A stretch of 64,000 nucleotides of DNA, taken from NCBI GenBank assembly GCA_016218685.1, contig JACRDD010000005.1, positions 124,001-188,000 on the forward strand, given 5' to 3'. The stretch is from Desulfobacterales bacterium. Its GTDB lineage: Bacteria > Desulfobacterota > Desulfobacteria > Desulfobacterales > Desulfosarcinaceae. Both the position numbers and the translations under genes were made by a program. Below the pieces are notes generated by a model. The model ran no database searches and was not told the origin of the DNA. It saw nothing but the letters and a program-made list of their open reading frames with translations. This document shows positions 44,295-53,986 of the stretch, piece by piece; position 1 is the first letter of the stretch; the number at the start of each line of letters is the position of its first letter.

Positions 44295-45076
44295 TAAGGG
44301 GCCGCTTGAAGCGGGCTGGGTTCTGCCAGGATCAGCGTGATATTGTCGTCGCCGCCAGTCGCCAGTGCGGCTTTCAAGATGTCATAGGCCCTAGTTTTCA
44401 GGTCCGCTGAGCTTTCGAGCAACCGGGTCAGAACGTTGTGGCCGATCTGCCTGTGCACGCCATCGGAGCAAAGCAAAAGCAAATCACCCGGGGCCAGGTC
44501 CAGCCGACCGCTTTCGGGTTCGCAGTGGCCGCAGCCCACAAACTGGTCCATTACCTGGAGGGAATAGTGGCCGTTGGATCTCTCGGGAGAAAGTTCTCCT
44601 TCGGCCATCAGAAACCGCGCCAGGGTCTGGTCTTGGGTGACCTGGGTCAGCACCCCGCCGCGCAACAGGTAGAGTCGGCTGTCGCCCGCATGCACCCAAT
44701 CCAGGCGGCAGCCCTGGACCAGGGCGCAGATCAGAGTGCTGCCCATGCCTTCCAGGGCGCTGTCGGCTGCGGCGGCCTCGAAAACAGCCCGATCCAGACC
44801 GCGTACCAGGCGGCACAGCTCCGCTGGGGTTCGATGGGCCGGACGATGGGTCACCCCCGAAAGGGTTTGCATGATCGTCTCGGCGGCCTGCCGGCCGGCG
44901 CCGCCGTCTCCCAGGCCGTCGGCCACGGCCAGAAGCACCGCGCCGTCCGGCAGCGCTTTGAGAAGGTAGCGATCTTCGTTGGCGGGTTTGCGCAGGCCTC
45001 GGTCCGAAAGGCCGAAAAAGTTGCCGGCCGCCGGGTGGCACGCCTCAAAAATCAGTGATTTTCCGATCGTCTTCAT
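44294..45076 (-). CDS. PP2C-family Ser/Thr protein phosphatase
   Basis: 260 aa, soluble. PPM motifs: 'GLSDRGLRKPANEDRYL' (motif 1), 'LLAVADGLGDGGAG' (motif 2, metal Asp), 'GSTLICALVQG', 'WVHAGDSRLYLLR', 'LLLLCSDGVH' and 'GGDDNITLIL' (last metal Asp). All metal-binding aspartates are present. It lies 30 bp behind a Ser/Thr kinase gene, the usual antagonistic pair. Last gene of the long minus-strand unit beginning with napD. Confidence 0.92.
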   Translation of the reverse strand: MKTIGKSLIFEACHPAAGNFFGLSDRGLRKPANEDRYLLKALPDGAVLLAVADGLGDGGAGRQAAETIMQTLSGVTHRPAHRTPAELCRLVRGLDRAVFEAAAADSALEGMGSTLICALVQGCRLDWVHAGDSRLYLLRGGVLTQVTQDQTLARFLMAEGELSPERSNGHYSLQVMDQFVGCGHCEPESGRLDLAPGDLLLLCSDGVHRQIGHNVLTRLLESSADLKTRAYDILKAALATGGDDNITLILAEPSPLQAAP

Positions 45077-45106
45077 CCGCCAGCGCCCCGCATTGCCGAT
45101 CCTCCT

Positions 45107-46765
45107 CTATAGTTCAAGCGGTGTGGTCAGCTCAACGTCCACATCGATGGCCCGCGCCTCCCGTTTAAATTTTTCGAGCAGCAGGCCGAGTTGCGATAGA
45201 TTTTGATTGGCATATTTCAGGGAGAAAAAAAGGCGTTTCTTGCTCTCGGAGGCCGTAATCCGACGGTTCAAGGCGACCGTCTCGACCATGGGCCGCAGCG
45301 CCGCCATGGCCTGGGGCATGCTCTGGTAGCGTTGGCCAGGATCACGCCGGCCGCAGCACACAATGAAGTCGCGCAGGGGCTCGGGGATATCCGGTTTCAA
45401 CCTGGCCGGGTCCATCACGTCCTGGGTCAAATGCAGATTCAGCAAGGTCCTGGCATCAACCTCCGGAAACGGCCGCTGGCCGGTCACCATCTCGAAGGCG
45501 GTGACACCCAGGGCATAGATATCGGTACGCGCATCCGACGGATCGCCGGAAATCTGCTCCGGGGCCATATAGTGGCCCGTTCCGGAATTGGAGAAATCTT
45601 CGGTGCCGGCCGGGCAGGCCAGGCCGAAGTCCAGAATCTTGATGCGGTCGTCGGGCTGGACGATGATATTGGACGGGTTGACATCGCGGTGAACGATGCC
45701 GCGCGCGTGGGCATAGGCCAGGGCCGAGCCGATCTGGAACAGGTAATGGATGGCCAGTTGCGGCGGAATGCTGCGCAAGTGGGCGATCATCTCCTTGAGG
45801 GCGTCGCCGCGCAAATACTCCATGATGATAAATAAGGTGCGGTAACGCTCTTCGAAATCGTACACCTTGACAATATTTTCGTGGGAGAGCTGGGCAATTA
45901 TTTTGGCCTCATTATGGAAGCTTTGGAAGAAATCGGGTTGCAGGGCCATGTCGTGGCGCATCATCTTGATGGTCACGGGCATGCTCAAATCCTTGTGCAC
46001 TCCTTTATAGACGATGCTGAAGGCGCCGCGGCCGATGATATCGGTGGTCACGTATTTACCGATGGTGCGGTAAGCGGTGGGCCGGCGGCTGTCTAGCCGG
46101 TCCGCCACCAGTTCGGTGATGAAGTCCAGCAAGGCCGGGTCTTTTTCAGTGAAGGCTTCGAATTGATCCCGGGTCATCACCCATAGCAGCATATCGGTCT
46201 CGGCTTCCACATGCGCCCGCCGCGGCTCGCCGGTCAAAATGCCAAGGCCGCCGACGATGTCGCCCTCGCCATAGTGATCCACCGGGTGCAGTTCGCCGTC
46301 TTTTTCGACGATCACCAGGCATGAGCCGTGCTGGATGATATAGGCCTTGTCCTCGATGGCCCCCTGGACCACGAAACGTTCGCCCGCCTTAACCTTGCGG
46401 CAGGTCATCTTGTCGAAGAAGGGGCTGCGGTCCTCCTGGTTGATGAAGTGCAAAAATTTCGTTTTGCGCCCCGGCACCTTCTCCTGCTCCTGGACCATCT
46501 GGTAGAAGGCGCAGGTGAGGCAAGAGGGCCGTTTTTCGGCAAAAGAACCTTGCACGCAGCCGCCGCAATAGGTCCCTGCCACGGCCCAGCAGATCCGGCC
46601 CCCGAAATTTCCGGAATTGATGCCGTCATAGGAGTGGTCGGCGGCGGCCGGGCATACGCCGAGTTCGCCGGCCTTTTTTCCACCTTGTTCTCTTCCGCAC
46701 GCCATCACCTGCCAGCAGTTGAGTCGGCGTTTGGCGGCGCTCGGCTTCTCTGAAGTTTCAGCCAT
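45107..46765 (-). CDS. Ser/Thr protein kinase with Cys-rich and cyclic-nucleotide-binding domains
   Basis: 552 aa, no membrane segment. Residues 12-95 are a Cys/Trp-rich two-CW-type region ('NCWQVMACGREQGG', 'ICWAVAGTYCGGC', 'CLTCAFY'). Residues 105-220 are a cNMP-binding domain ('GEGDIVGGLGILTGEPRRAHVEAE'). Residues 228-495 are a Hanks kinase: 'GRGAFSIVYKG', catalytic Lys in 'VTIKMM', 'HRDVNPSNII', 'DFGLA' and 'MAPEQ', all intact. A soluble kinase gated by a nucleotide and perhaps by a redox/metal centre. It overlaps the unit of the MoCo-binding protein (3 bp apart). Confidence 0.92.
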   Translation of the reverse strand: MAETSEKPSAAKRRLNCWQVMACGREQGGKKAGELGVCPAAADHSYDGINSGNFGGRICWAVAGTYCGGCVQGSFAEKRPSCLTCAFYQMVQEQEKVPGRKTKFLHFINQEDRSPFFDKMTCRKVKAGERFVVQGAIEDKAYIIQHGSCLVIVEKDGELHPVDHYGEGDIVGGLGILTGEPRRAHVEAETDMLLWVMTRDQFEAFTEKDPALLDFITELVADRLDSRRPTAYRTIGKYVTTDIIGRGAFSIVYKGVHKDLSMPVTIKMMRHDMALQPDFFQSFHNEAKIIAQLSHENIVKVYDFEERYRTLFIIMEYLRGDALKEMIAHLRSIPPQLAIHYLFQIGSALAYAHARGIVHRDVNPSNIIVQPDDRIKILDFGLACPAGTEDFSNSGTGHYMAPEQISGDPSDARTDIYALGVTAFEMVTGQRPFPEVDARTLLNLHLTQDVMDPARLKPDIPEPLRDFIVCCGRRDPGQRYQSMPQAMAALRPMVETVALNRRITASESKKRLFFSLKYANQNLSQLGLLLEKFKREARAIDVDVELTTPLEL

Positions 46766-46768
46766 ACC

Positions 46769-47800
46769 CTATAGGCCTTTTCCGAAGGGGCAAAGGGGAT
46801 ATCTGCATTCCGGGCAATCCTGGCACAGGCCGCCGTGGCCGAGGAAGGCCAGCTCTTTTTTGCCGATCCGCTCTCCGGCCAGGATGCGCGGCAGCACCAG
46901 GTCCAGCACGGTGATCTTGTGATGCAGGCCGCAGGCCGGCACCCCCAGCAGCGGAATCGCTCCGATGCGGGCCGATAAAAACATGGCCCCGGGCAGCGCC
47001 GCGGCGCCGTAGTGCACCTCATCGGCGCCGGCCAGGCGGATGGCTTTGCGCGTGACGTCGTCCGGGTCCACGCTCAGGCCGCCGCTGAGCAACAGCAGGT
47101 CGCAGCCCGCGGCGATGAGGCCGCGAATGGCTTCGGCGATCCGCGCTTCGTCATCGGGCGCGAAGGTGACGGCCGCCACTTCCGAGCCCAGACCCATAAT
47201 CTTGGTTTTCAGGATGGGGGCGAACTTGTCCTGGATCAGGCCGTGATAGACTTCGCTGCCGGTGATCACCAGACCGGCCCGGGCCTTGCGCAAGGCCTGG
47301 ACGCGGACCACCCCGCCGTTTTGGGCCGCGATGGCGGCAGCGCGCTCGATGGGCGCGCGCTGCATGACCAGCGGGATGGCCCGGGTGGCGGCCACCAGTT
47401 GGCCTTTGCGCACCAGGGTGTGGGTGTGCAGGGTGGCGCACATGACGTCATCCACCAGGTTGAAGGCGGCCAGGGCGGCGGCGTCCACTGTGAGCAGGCC
47501 GTCCAGGGCCGCGTGCAGTCCGATTTTTCCTTCCCGGGGGGCGTCTTCCCAGACGATGCCCGGGCCGCTCAGGCCGGCGGCCAAAAGGGCGGCCGCCTGG
47601 TTTTCGTGGATCTCGTCCGCTTCCAGGTCGATGAGATACAGATGGTTCTTGCCCAGCTTTTGCAGATGGCAGATATCTTCGTTACACACTTCGTGGCCTT
47701 GGCGGAAGGCCGGCCCCTTGAACTCTCCGGGCCGGATTTCCGTGATGTCGTGCGCCAACCGGGTGCCGACGGCATCTTCTACTTTGATGGTTTTGAGCAT
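46769..47800 (-). CDS. Molybdopterin-binding (MoeA/MogA-like) protein with C-terminal Cys cluster
   Basis: 343 aa. The second half is a MoCF-biosynthesis domain ('ARAGLVITGSEVYHGLIQDKF', 'CDLLLLSGGLSVDPDDVTRKAI', 'LPGAMFLSARIGAIPLLGVPACG'), as in MoeA/MogA. It lacks the other MoeA domains. The tail 'CQDCPECRYPLC' offers four cysteines for a metal. Located between NrfD and the kinase, so it may serve molybdenum cofactor handling for NapA. Biosynthetic versus sensory role is open. Confidence 0.85.
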   Translation of the reverse strand: MLKTIKVEDAVGTRLAHDITEIRPGEFKGPAFRQGHEVCNEDICHLQKLGKNHLYLIDLEADEIHENQAAALLAAGLSGPGIVWEDAPREGKIGLHAALDGLLTVDAAALAAFNLVDDVMCATLHTHTLVRKGQLVAATRAIPLVMQRAPIERAAAIAAQNGGVVRVQALRKARAGLVITGSEVYHGLIQDKFAPILKTKIMGLGSEVAAVTFAPDDEARIAEAIRGLIAAGCDLLLLSGGLSVDPDDVTRKAIRLAGADEVHYGAAALPGAMFLSARIGAIPLLGVPACGLHHKITVLDLVLPRILAGERIGKKELAFLGHGGLCQDCPECRYPLCPFGKGL

Positions 47801-47848
47801 GTCTCTCTCGCTTTCACTAGGACTTGCGCGCCGGGCGACAGTTGCGCA

Positions 47849-49069
47849 TCAGGCCGCGGCATGGCTTTTTTCCTCGATTACCAGGGCCGGCCGGACGAGC
47901 ACGGTGATGACGAAAATCCCCACGCCAAAGACCCCGGCCGTGACTCCCAGCTCCACCAGGCTGGGGGCATACGAAACCACCTCGCCCAGGGGGGAGGGCA
48001 CCAGGCCCGGCACGATCAAGCCCATGCCTTTTTCGATCCAGATACCGACAAACAGCAGGATGCAGGCCGGAAACAGCACCAGGGGCTTGTTGCCGCCGGG
48101 GTTGAAGGCCAGGACTAGAGTGCCGGTCACATTGCAGGCGATGGCCGACCAGATCCAGGGCACCAGGGCGTCATGGCCCTTGAGCCCGAAGAAAAGGTAG
48201 GTGGCCGATAGGCTGTGGTGGGTGGGAAAGTAAAACTCCTTGAAGATCTCCGAAAAGAGCATGATCAGGTTCACGATAGCCGAAATCACGATGATCAGGC
48301 GCAGTTTGTTGAAGGTGTTGACCGGAATTTTAAAGCTCGTGTGGGCATGCACCACCACCAGCACGGTGGTGATCAGGGCCGGTCCGGCGGCAAAGGCCGA
48401 GGCCAGGAAGCGCGGCCCCATCATGGGGTTGTTCCAGAACGCTCTGGCCGGCAGGCCCTCGTATAAAAAGGCGGTGACCATGTGGATGGCAAAGGCCCAG
48501 AAGATCGAAAGAAAGACAAAGGGCCGGTATTTCTTCGGGTCAGGTTGGCGGCCGTTGAACTGGCAGAAGAGAATATAGGCCGGCACCAGCAGGTTGAGGG
48601 CCAGGTAGCCGTTCAAGACGATGATGTCCCAGGAGAGCAGCGACGAGGGCCAATTCAAGATGCCGATGCCCGGCGTCAGGTGCCAGGCTTTAAAGGGCCG
48701 GCCCAGATCGACGAAGACGAAGGTGATGCACATGACCAGCGCGCCCACGGCCACGCCTTCGCCGATGATCACCACCCGGTGCAGGTCCTTGTCCTTGAAG
48801 ATATAGGCCGGCAGGATCAGCATCACGGCGGCGGCGGCCACCCCCACCAGAAAGGTGAAGTTGGAGATATAAAATCCCCAGCTCACGATATTGGACATGT
48901 TGGTGGCCGCAAGCCCCAGGCGGAGCTGGACCGAGTAAGCGTAGGCGCCGATCATCATCAGCGCCACCAGGCCGCACAGGTAGAGCTGGTAGGTCAGCCC
49001 GCCGGTCAGATTGAGGATAAAGCCGTGCTTGATAAAATCATAGATCTCGCGGAGCATCGATTTTTTCAT
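47849..49069 (-). CDS. NrfD/PsrC-family quinol-oxidising membrane subunit of the Nap unit
   Basis: 406 aa, about 10 helices. 'NIVSWGFYISNFTFLVGVAAA' and 'FVFVDLGRPFKAW' match the NrfD family and align well with DsrP in this window. It is expected to oxidise menaquinol and pass electrons to the adjacent Fe-S protein. It stands where NapC or NapH would be in other nap clusters. 15 bp after the Fe-S gene. Confidence 0.9.
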   Translation of the reverse strand: MKKSMLREIYDFIKHGFILNLTGGLTYQLYLCGLVALMMIGAYAYSVQLRLGLAATNMSNIVSWGFYISNFTFLVGVAAAAVMLILPAYIFKDKDLHRVVIIGEGVAVGALVMCITFVFVDLGRPFKAWHLTPGIGILNWPSSLLSWDIIVLNGYLALNLLVPAYILFCQFNGRQPDPKKYRPFVFLSIFWAFAIHMVTAFLYEGLPARAFWNNPMMGPRFLASAFAAGPALITTVLVVVHAHTSFKIPVNTFNKLRLIIVISAIVNLIMLFSEIFKEFYFPTHHSLSATYLFFGLKGHDALVPWIWSAIACNVTGTLVLAFNPGGNKPLVLFPACILLFVGIWIEKGMGLIVPGLVPSPLGEVVSYAPSLVELGVTAGVFGVGIFVITVLVRPALVIEEKSHAAA

Positions 49070-49084
49070 GGCGTGCGTTTCCCG

Positions 49085-50053
49085 TCAGTCGATGAAGAAC
49101 CAGAATTTGGGATCGGTTCCCAAGTCTTCCTTCAAGCGGAATACTTTCTTGTGCTTGAGCACAAAGCGGATTTCGCTGTCCGGGTCGAGCAGGTTGCCGA
49201 AGATCCGCGCGCCCGTGGGACAAGCGGCGACGCAGGCCGGCAATTTTCCGTCCCGGCTGCGTTGAATGCAGAAGGTGCACTTTTCCATCATGCCCCGGGT
49301 GCGCAGCCGGTTGCCCAGATAGTGCTGCTTGCGGGTGATCTCCTCCTCGGGCACATGGGGCTCGTTAAAGTTGAAGCGGCGGCCCCAGTAGGGACAGGCC
49401 GCCATGCAGTAACGGCAGCCGATACACCAGTCGTAATCCACCACCACGATGCCGTCGGGCTCCATCCAGGTGGCCTTGGTGGGGCAGGCCTTGACGCAGG
49501 GGGCGTTCTGGCAGTGAAAGCACTGGATGCCCATGTAGAAGTGGTTGTCGACCGGCACTTCATGGAAGTATTGGCCGTTGCCCGACTCCGGGCTCATCTG
49601 GCCCGGCTCCATTTCGAAAATGCGGATGTACTGGGTCTTGGAGGCGCGGTCCAGGTTGTTCTCCCGCACGCAGGCCTGCACGCACTCCATGAAGCCCTCG
49701 CAGCGGGTCAGGTTGAAGGCGTAGCCGAACAGCACTTCCTTAACGGGTTCCGTGGTGCCGATCTGGATATCGATGCCGCGTTGCAGCTTGGCGAGCTGCT
49801 CCAGGCGGCGGACCGTAGCTTCCTTTTCCAGGGGGGTCATCAAGCGGTAGTTCTTCTTGAAGTACTCCTGCCATTGCAATCCAATTTGGCCGGATTGGAT
49901 CTGTCCCGGATCGCAGCCGGTGACGGCGGCCGCACCGCACAGGGCCGCGGCCTGAACCGCGCTCTTGAGAAAGTCACGCCGGCCGTAGCGTCGCCGGGCA
50001 TCGGCGCACGTTTTCGGTGGGGTCGCCGCGGGTGGGGTGTGCAAGGGTTTCAT
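49085..50053 (-). CDS. Tat-exported [4Fe-4S] ferredoxin-like subunit (NapG/DsrO-like)
   Basis: 322 aa from ATG 50053; the track runs into the cytochrome gene. Tat signal 'RRYGRRDFLKSA' followed by lipobox-like 'VTGC', so it may be a lipoprotein. Ferredoxin motifs: 'CEGFMECVQACV', 'CFHCQNAPCVKACP', 'CIGCRYCMAACPYWG', 'CTFCIQRSRDGKLPACVAACP', giving about four clusters. It would bridge the NrfD protein and the periplasmic cytochromes. 11 bp behind the first cytochrome gene. Confidence 0.9.
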   Translation of the reverse strand: MKPLHTPPAATPPKTCADARRRYGRRDFLKSAVQAAALCGAAAVTGCDPGQIQSGQIGLQWQEYFKKNYRLMTPLEKEATVRRLEQLAKLQRGIDIQIGTTEPVKEVLFGYAFNLTRCEGFMECVQACVRENNLDRASKTQYIRIFEMEPGQMSPESGNGQYFHEVPVDNHFYMGIQCFHCQNAPCVKACPTKATWMEPDGIVVVDYDWCIGCRYCMAACPYWGRRFNFNEPHVPEEEITRKQHYLGNRLRTRGMMEKCTFCIQRSRDGKLPACVAACPTGARIFGNLLDPDSEIRFVLKHKKVFRLKEDLGTDPKFWFFID

Positions 50054-50064
50054 TCTTCTTCCTA

Positions 50065-50697
50065 TCAAGGTTTGTCCAAAGGCAAAGCGTAGGTGGCGGG
50101 CCAGCGTTTCTTGAACAGCGGTGAGTGCGGGTCGTGGCAGGCGGTGCAATTGGCCACCACGCGCCGGCCGGCCCAGTTGCCGACGCGCTTGCCATGGGCG
50201 CCGCCGATCCAATCCCGCTTCTGTCTGAAATGGCACTGGCCGCAGAGTTCATCGACATGGTCCATGTCGATGACGACGCCCTTTTGGGTCTCGAAAAAGT
50301 CCCGCTGATCCTCTTTGTGACAGGTAAAGCAGGTCAGCGGTTTCTGCGCGCCGCCATGCTCCAGGACCATATCGCCATGGGCCACGGCCGCCGCGTTTTC
50401 GGCCGTGACCGTGCTGTTGTCGTGGCACTGGCTGCACTTGAAGCGCCGCACCTTGTCTTTGCGCGTTTCGGTCCAGAAGGGCTGTCCGTTGTGCGTCGCG
50501 TGGACCTGGACCAGGTTGGCGGGCAATCCGCCGGCCGCATCCGCCGCCGGCGCGGCGCTCACGCTCCGGCCCGCCTGGGTGATGATGGCCTGGACGCCTT
50601 GCTGCCCGCAATAGACCTTAATGGCCGATCCCGGCAGGACGATCAGCAGAAGCGTCAGGGCAATATAAAGGCGAAGGCTGGACGGTTGCTTTTTCAT
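50065..50697 (-). CDS. Periplasmic tetraheme cytochrome c
   Basis: 210 aa with an N-terminal signal/anchor helix ('LYIALTLLLIVLPGSAI'). Four CxxCH sites: CSQCH, CFTCH, CGQCH and CTACH, with several extra His for axial ligation. Related to the multiheme cytochromes of NapC/NirT or c7-type electron-transfer chains, but not NapC itself because the sites are unlike it. Probably carries electrons from the Fe-S subunit to the next cytochrome or NapA. Confidence 0.88.
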   Translation of the reverse strand: MKKQPSSLRLYIALTLLLIVLPGSAIKVYCGQQGVQAIITQAGRSVSAAPAADAAGGLPANLVQVHATHNGQPFWTETRKDKVRRFKCSQCHDNSTVTAENAAAVAHGDMVLEHGGAQKPLTCFTCHKEDQRDFFETQKGVVIDMDHVDELCGQCHFRQKRDWIGGAHGKRVGNWAGRRVVANCTACHDPHSPLFKKRWPATYALPLDKP

Positions 50698-50711
50698 GAC
50701 ACCTCTACGGG

Positions 50712-51389
50712 CTATTTGGCCAGTGTGCGTTCATATAGCCCCTGGAAGAGATCCGGCACATGGCACTGGCGGCAGTTTCCCCGGGCGGCGTGCGTTACCC
50801 GGATGCCTTCCACGGCCGCCGGCCCCACATGGCATGCGATGCAATTTTCCCGCATCTGGAGAGAATGGACGATGGGCGGCGGACTGCCGGGCAGATACGC
50901 GCGGCCCAATTTGGGCGGCGAAACGCTGAGCCAGAGGTTTTCGACGAACAGCGGGGCTTCGGTCTGGGGCACATGGCACTGGCGGCACGCGCTCTTTTCC
51001 GGGTGGGGCGTCAGCGGCGTGTGGCGTTTGAGCTCGGCGGTCCAGCCGCCTTTTTCATGGCAGGCCAGGCAGGTGACCGCTTCGCTCGGTTCATCCATGG
51101 CCTTGTGGGCAATAAAGGGCGGCGCGCCGCCGTATTGCCGCCGGGCGTAGTACTCGGGCAGGGTTCGCGCAGGCGAGGCGGCGTTCAAGTAGGCTTCGGC
51201 GGCCTGGGCATAACTTGCAAAGAGGGCGGCGCCATTATGATCGAAGGTCATGTTCTGCGCGGGCAGGGTGCCGTGTCGCTCTTCGGCGGGCGAAGAGAGC
51301 GCCGAGTAGACGAGCAGCGGCAGCAGCAGGAGGCAGATCCCCGCGAAGAAGGGGAAGATCTTTCCCAAAGGCTTCTTGGATGGGTCCAT
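50712..51389 (-). CDS. NapB-like cytochrome c with four haem motifs
   Basis: 225 aa from ATG 51389, which shares its A with the napA stop (TGATG). One N-terminal membrane helix, then 'GGAPPFIAHK', CLACH, 'TPHPEKSACRQCHVPQTEAP', 'PPPIVHSLQMRENC', CIACH and a last CRQCH. The first half matches NapB, the dihaem partner of periplasmic nitrate reductase. The second half repeats a similar pattern, making four haem sites instead of two. Direct electron donor to NapA is the likely role. Confidence 0.85.
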   Translation of the reverse strand: MDPSKKPLGKIFPFFAGICLLLLPLLVYSALSSPAEERHGTLPAQNMTFDHNGAALFASYAQAAEAYLNAASPARTLPEYYARRQYGGAPPFIAHKAMDEPSEAVTCLACHEKGGWTAELKRHTPLTPHPEKSACRQCHVPQTEAPLFVENLWLSVSPPKLGRAYLPGSPPPIVHSLQMRENCIACHVGPAAVEGIRVTHAARGNCRQCHVPDLFQGLYERTLAK

Positions 51390-53704
51390 CAGGCTCTCTC
51401 CACTTTGACGGCGCATTTTTTATAATCGGGTTGCTTGGAAATGGGGCAGAAGGCATCCAGGGTCACTTCGTTGATCAAATACTTCTCGTCGAAGAACGGT
51501 ACGAAGACCATCCCCCGGGGCGGATTGCCGCGGCCCTCGAGGCTGGCTTTCATGATGATGGCGCCGCGGCGGGAGCTGATCTTGACGTTGCCGCCGTGAA
51601 CGATGCCCAGGTCGGCCGCATCCTCGGGGTGGATCTCCACATACGACTCGGGCATGGCCTTGTGCAGGATGGGCACCCGGCGGGTCATGGAGCCGGTGTG
51701 CCAGTGTTCCAGCACGCGGCCGGTGTTGAGCCAGAAGGGATACTCGCTGTCGGGCGCTTCGGCAGCCGGCTCGTAGGGCCGGATCCAGATCCAGGCCCTA
51801 TTGTCCGGTTTGCCGTAAAAATGGAAATCTTCGCCCTTGGCCGCCGGGTCGTACTTGGGGTTATAGCGCCACTTGGTCTCCTTGCCGTCCACGAAGGGCC
51901 ACTGCACGCCCGGACGCTCCTTGAGCACCGCGTAGGGGGCCATGCGGTGCTTGGGGCTGTCGTGAAAGCGCGTATACTCGTTCCAGATCTCTTCGATATA
52001 CTTCTCCCGGGGCCAGGGGAATTGCTTCTCATAGCCCAGGCGCCGGGCCACTTCGATCAACTGCCAGGTGTTGCACATGGCCTCGCCGGGCGGGGGCACG
52101 ATGCGTTCGTTGTGCTGGGTGCGCCGTTCCGAATTGCCGAAGAAGCCCTCGCGCTCGATCCACAAGGCCGACGGCAGCACCACATCGGCCACATCCGAAG
52201 TGGGGGTGGGATAGATCTCGGAAACCACGACGAAACGATCGTCCTTGAGCGCGCCGTTGCGGTAGCGGGTCAGGTTGGGCATGGTGACCATGGGGTTGGT
52301 GACCTGAATCCACATGAAGCGGATGTCGCCGCGGTCCAGGGCCCGGAACATCTCCACCGTGTGGTAGGTGGGTTTGGGGTCGATGTTGGCCACCGGCACG
52401 TTCCAGATCTCGGCGGCCATCTTGCGATCTTCTTCGTTCATGACCACCCCGTGGGGCAAGGCGTGGGTCAGGGTGCCCACCTCGCGCACCGTGCCGCAGG
52501 CGCTGGGCTGGCCGGTGAGCGAGAAGGGGCTGTTGCCGGGGGTGGCGATCTTTCCGGTCAGCAGATGGATATTATAGACCAGGTTGTTGATCCAGGTGCC
52601 GCGGGTGTGCTGGTTCATGCCCATGCACCAGAAGGAGACCACCTTGCTGCCCGGATCGCCGTACAGAGCCGCCAGATAGCGGATATCCTTGGCCGGCACG
52701 CCCGAGGTCTTCTCCACCTTTTCGGGTGTGTAATCGCCCAGGAAGCGCTTGTACTCCTCGAAATCGGAGCTCTCCTCCTTGTCCGTGAAAGCGAAATGAT
52801 CTTCGGTGCCGTAGCCGATGTTGGTCTTGCCCTTGTGAAAGGAGACATGTTTCCTCACAAAGTCCCAATTGACCCGGTCGTTGTGGATGAGTTCGTAGCA
52901 GATGGCATTGGCCACGGCCAGGTCGGTCTGGGGCTTGAAGAGGATCGATTTGTCGGCGGCTTGGCTGGAGCGGGTGGTGCGGGTGGCGAAATCGATGATC
53001 TTGACATGGGTGCGGCTCTTGCGGTTGGCGATCATGCGCGAAAAGAGCACCGGGTGCATTTCGGCCATGTTGTTGCCCCAGGTCACATAGACATCGGCGT
53101 AATCGATATCGTCATAGCAGCCCATGGGCTCATCCAGCCCGAAGCTGGTCATGAAGCCGGTCACCGCGCTGGCCATGCACAGACGGGCATTGGCCTCCAC
53201 ATTGTTGGTGCCGATGCACCCCTTGAAGAGCTTGGAGGCCGTATAGCCGTCGGCGATGGACCACTGGCCCGAACCGTAGATGGCCACGCTATCCTTGCCC
53301 TTGGCCGCGATGCTCTCTTTGAGCTTGGCCGCCACCAGGTCCAGGGCCTCCTGGATGGGCGCCGGCGCAAGCTTGCCGTTCTTGCGGATCAGGGCCTGCG
53401 TGAAGCGGTCCTTTCCGTATAGGATCTGCACCGAGTGATAACCCTTGACGCAGCACAACCCCTTGTTCACCGAACAGGCGGGGTCGCCTTTGACGGCCAC
53501 GGCCCGGTCGCCGGATACGCCCACGAGCAGCCCGCAGCCGGTGCCGCAGAAGCGGCAGGGGGTTTTCTTCCACTCGATGGAGCCCGCGGCGGTCTCCTCG
53601 CCCTGAAAGGCCCCGAAGGTAATCCCGGGAAAGAGGGTGGCCGCTGCCAGCGCGGCGCTGTTCAAGGCCATGGCTTTAATAAATTCCCGTCTGTTGACTG
53701 TCAT
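51389..53704 (-). CDS. napA: NapA, periplasmic nitrate reductase catalytic subunit
   Basis: 771 aa. Tat signal '[12 protein letters not shown]'. [4Fe-4S] site C50, C53, C57 and C84. The Mo ligand is Cys176 in '[10 protein letters not shown]', as in Nap rather than Nar. Further Nap-like stretches: '[29 protein letters not shown]' in sense, '[19 protein letters not shown]', '[28 protein letters not shown]' and a C-terminal MopB fold. It reduces nitrate to nitrite with a bis-MGD cofactor. Preceded by napD (51 bp) and followed by the NapB-like gene. Length suits the monomeric Nap of sulfate reducers. Confidence 0.92.
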   Translation of the reverse strand: MTVNRREFIKAMALNSAALAAATLFPGITFGAFQGEETAAGSIEWKKTPCRFCGTGCGLLVGVSGDRAVAVKGDPACSVNKGLCCVKGYHSVQILYGKDRFTQALIRKNGKLAPAPIQEALDLVAAKLKESIAAKGKDSVAIYGSGQWSIADGYTASKLFKGCIGTNNVEANARLCMASAVTGFMTSFGLDEPMGCYDDIDYADVYVTWGNNMAEMHPVLFSRMIANRKSRTHVKIIDFATRTTRSSQAADKSILFKPQTDLAVANAICYELIHNDRVNWDFVRKHVSFHKGKTNIGYGTEDHFAFTDKEESSDFEEYKRFLGDYTPEKVEKTSGVPAKDIRYLAALYGDPGSKVVSFWCMGMNQHTRGTWINNLVYNIHLLTGKIATPGNSPFSLTGQPSACGTVREVGTLTHALPHGVVMNEEDRKMAAEIWNVPVANIDPKPTYHTVEMFRALDRGDIRFMWIQVTNPMVTMPNLTRYRNGALKDDRFVVVSEIYPTPTSDVADVVLPSALWIEREGFFGNSERRTQHNERIVPPPGEAMCNTWQLIEVARRLGYEKQFPWPREKYIEEIWNEYTRFHDSPKHRMAPYAVLKERPGVQWPFVDGKETKWRYNPKYDPAAKGEDFHFYGKPDNRAWIWIRPYEPAAEAPDSEYPFWLNTGRVLEHWHTGSMTRRVPILHKAMPESYVEIHPEDAADLGIVHGGNVKISSRRGAIIMKASLEGRGNPPRGMVFVPFFDEKYLINEVTLDAFCPISKQPDYKKCAVKVERA

Positions 53705-53755
53705 GCGCAGCTCCTTCTATCGCAGCCGAATTTTATGGTTTATGGCGCTACAGGC

Positions 53756-53986
53756 TCATTCGTCCCGGTGCCCGAAGGTCATGCTCAGGGATTGCAATGA
53801 GTCCAGTGCTTTCAAACGGTCTTGAAGTACTTTCTCGGTATCGTCATCCGGTGTGTCGGTCACCAGAAGCAACACCTCTTGCTTGTCCGCCGCCACGACG
53901 TTGCAATGCGCGAGGGCCGAAAGGGCCTCTAAAAGCCCTTGCTTACGCCCTTTCACGGGATAGGCCAAATAGCTGAAAACGGGCAT
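53756..53986 (-). CDS. napD: NapD-like chaperone
   Basis: 76 aa from ATG 53986 with AAGGAGCG; the track start is 25 codons further up. Ferredoxin-like fold pattern 'MPVFSYLAYPVKGRKQGLLEALSAL...VVAADKQEVLLLVTDT' and an acidic tail, as in NapD, which binds the Tat signal of NapA and controls its export. First gene of the nap unit; the FNR/HcpR-like palindrome lies about 200 bp upstream of it. Confidence 0.8.
   Translation of the reverse strand: MPVFSYLAYPVKGRKQGLLEALSALAHCNVVAADKQEVLLLVTDTPDDDTEKVLQDRLKALDSLQSLSMTFGHRDE

Noticed and set aside
48482-50092. 536-aa plus-strand ORF antisense to NrfD and Fe-S genes
   Set aside because: Shadow frame without a ribosome site or recognisable domain.
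51215-53422. 735-aa plus-strand ORF antisense to napA
   Set aside because: Low-complexity His/Gly/Ala shadow of the NapA coding sequence, no start signal or domain.
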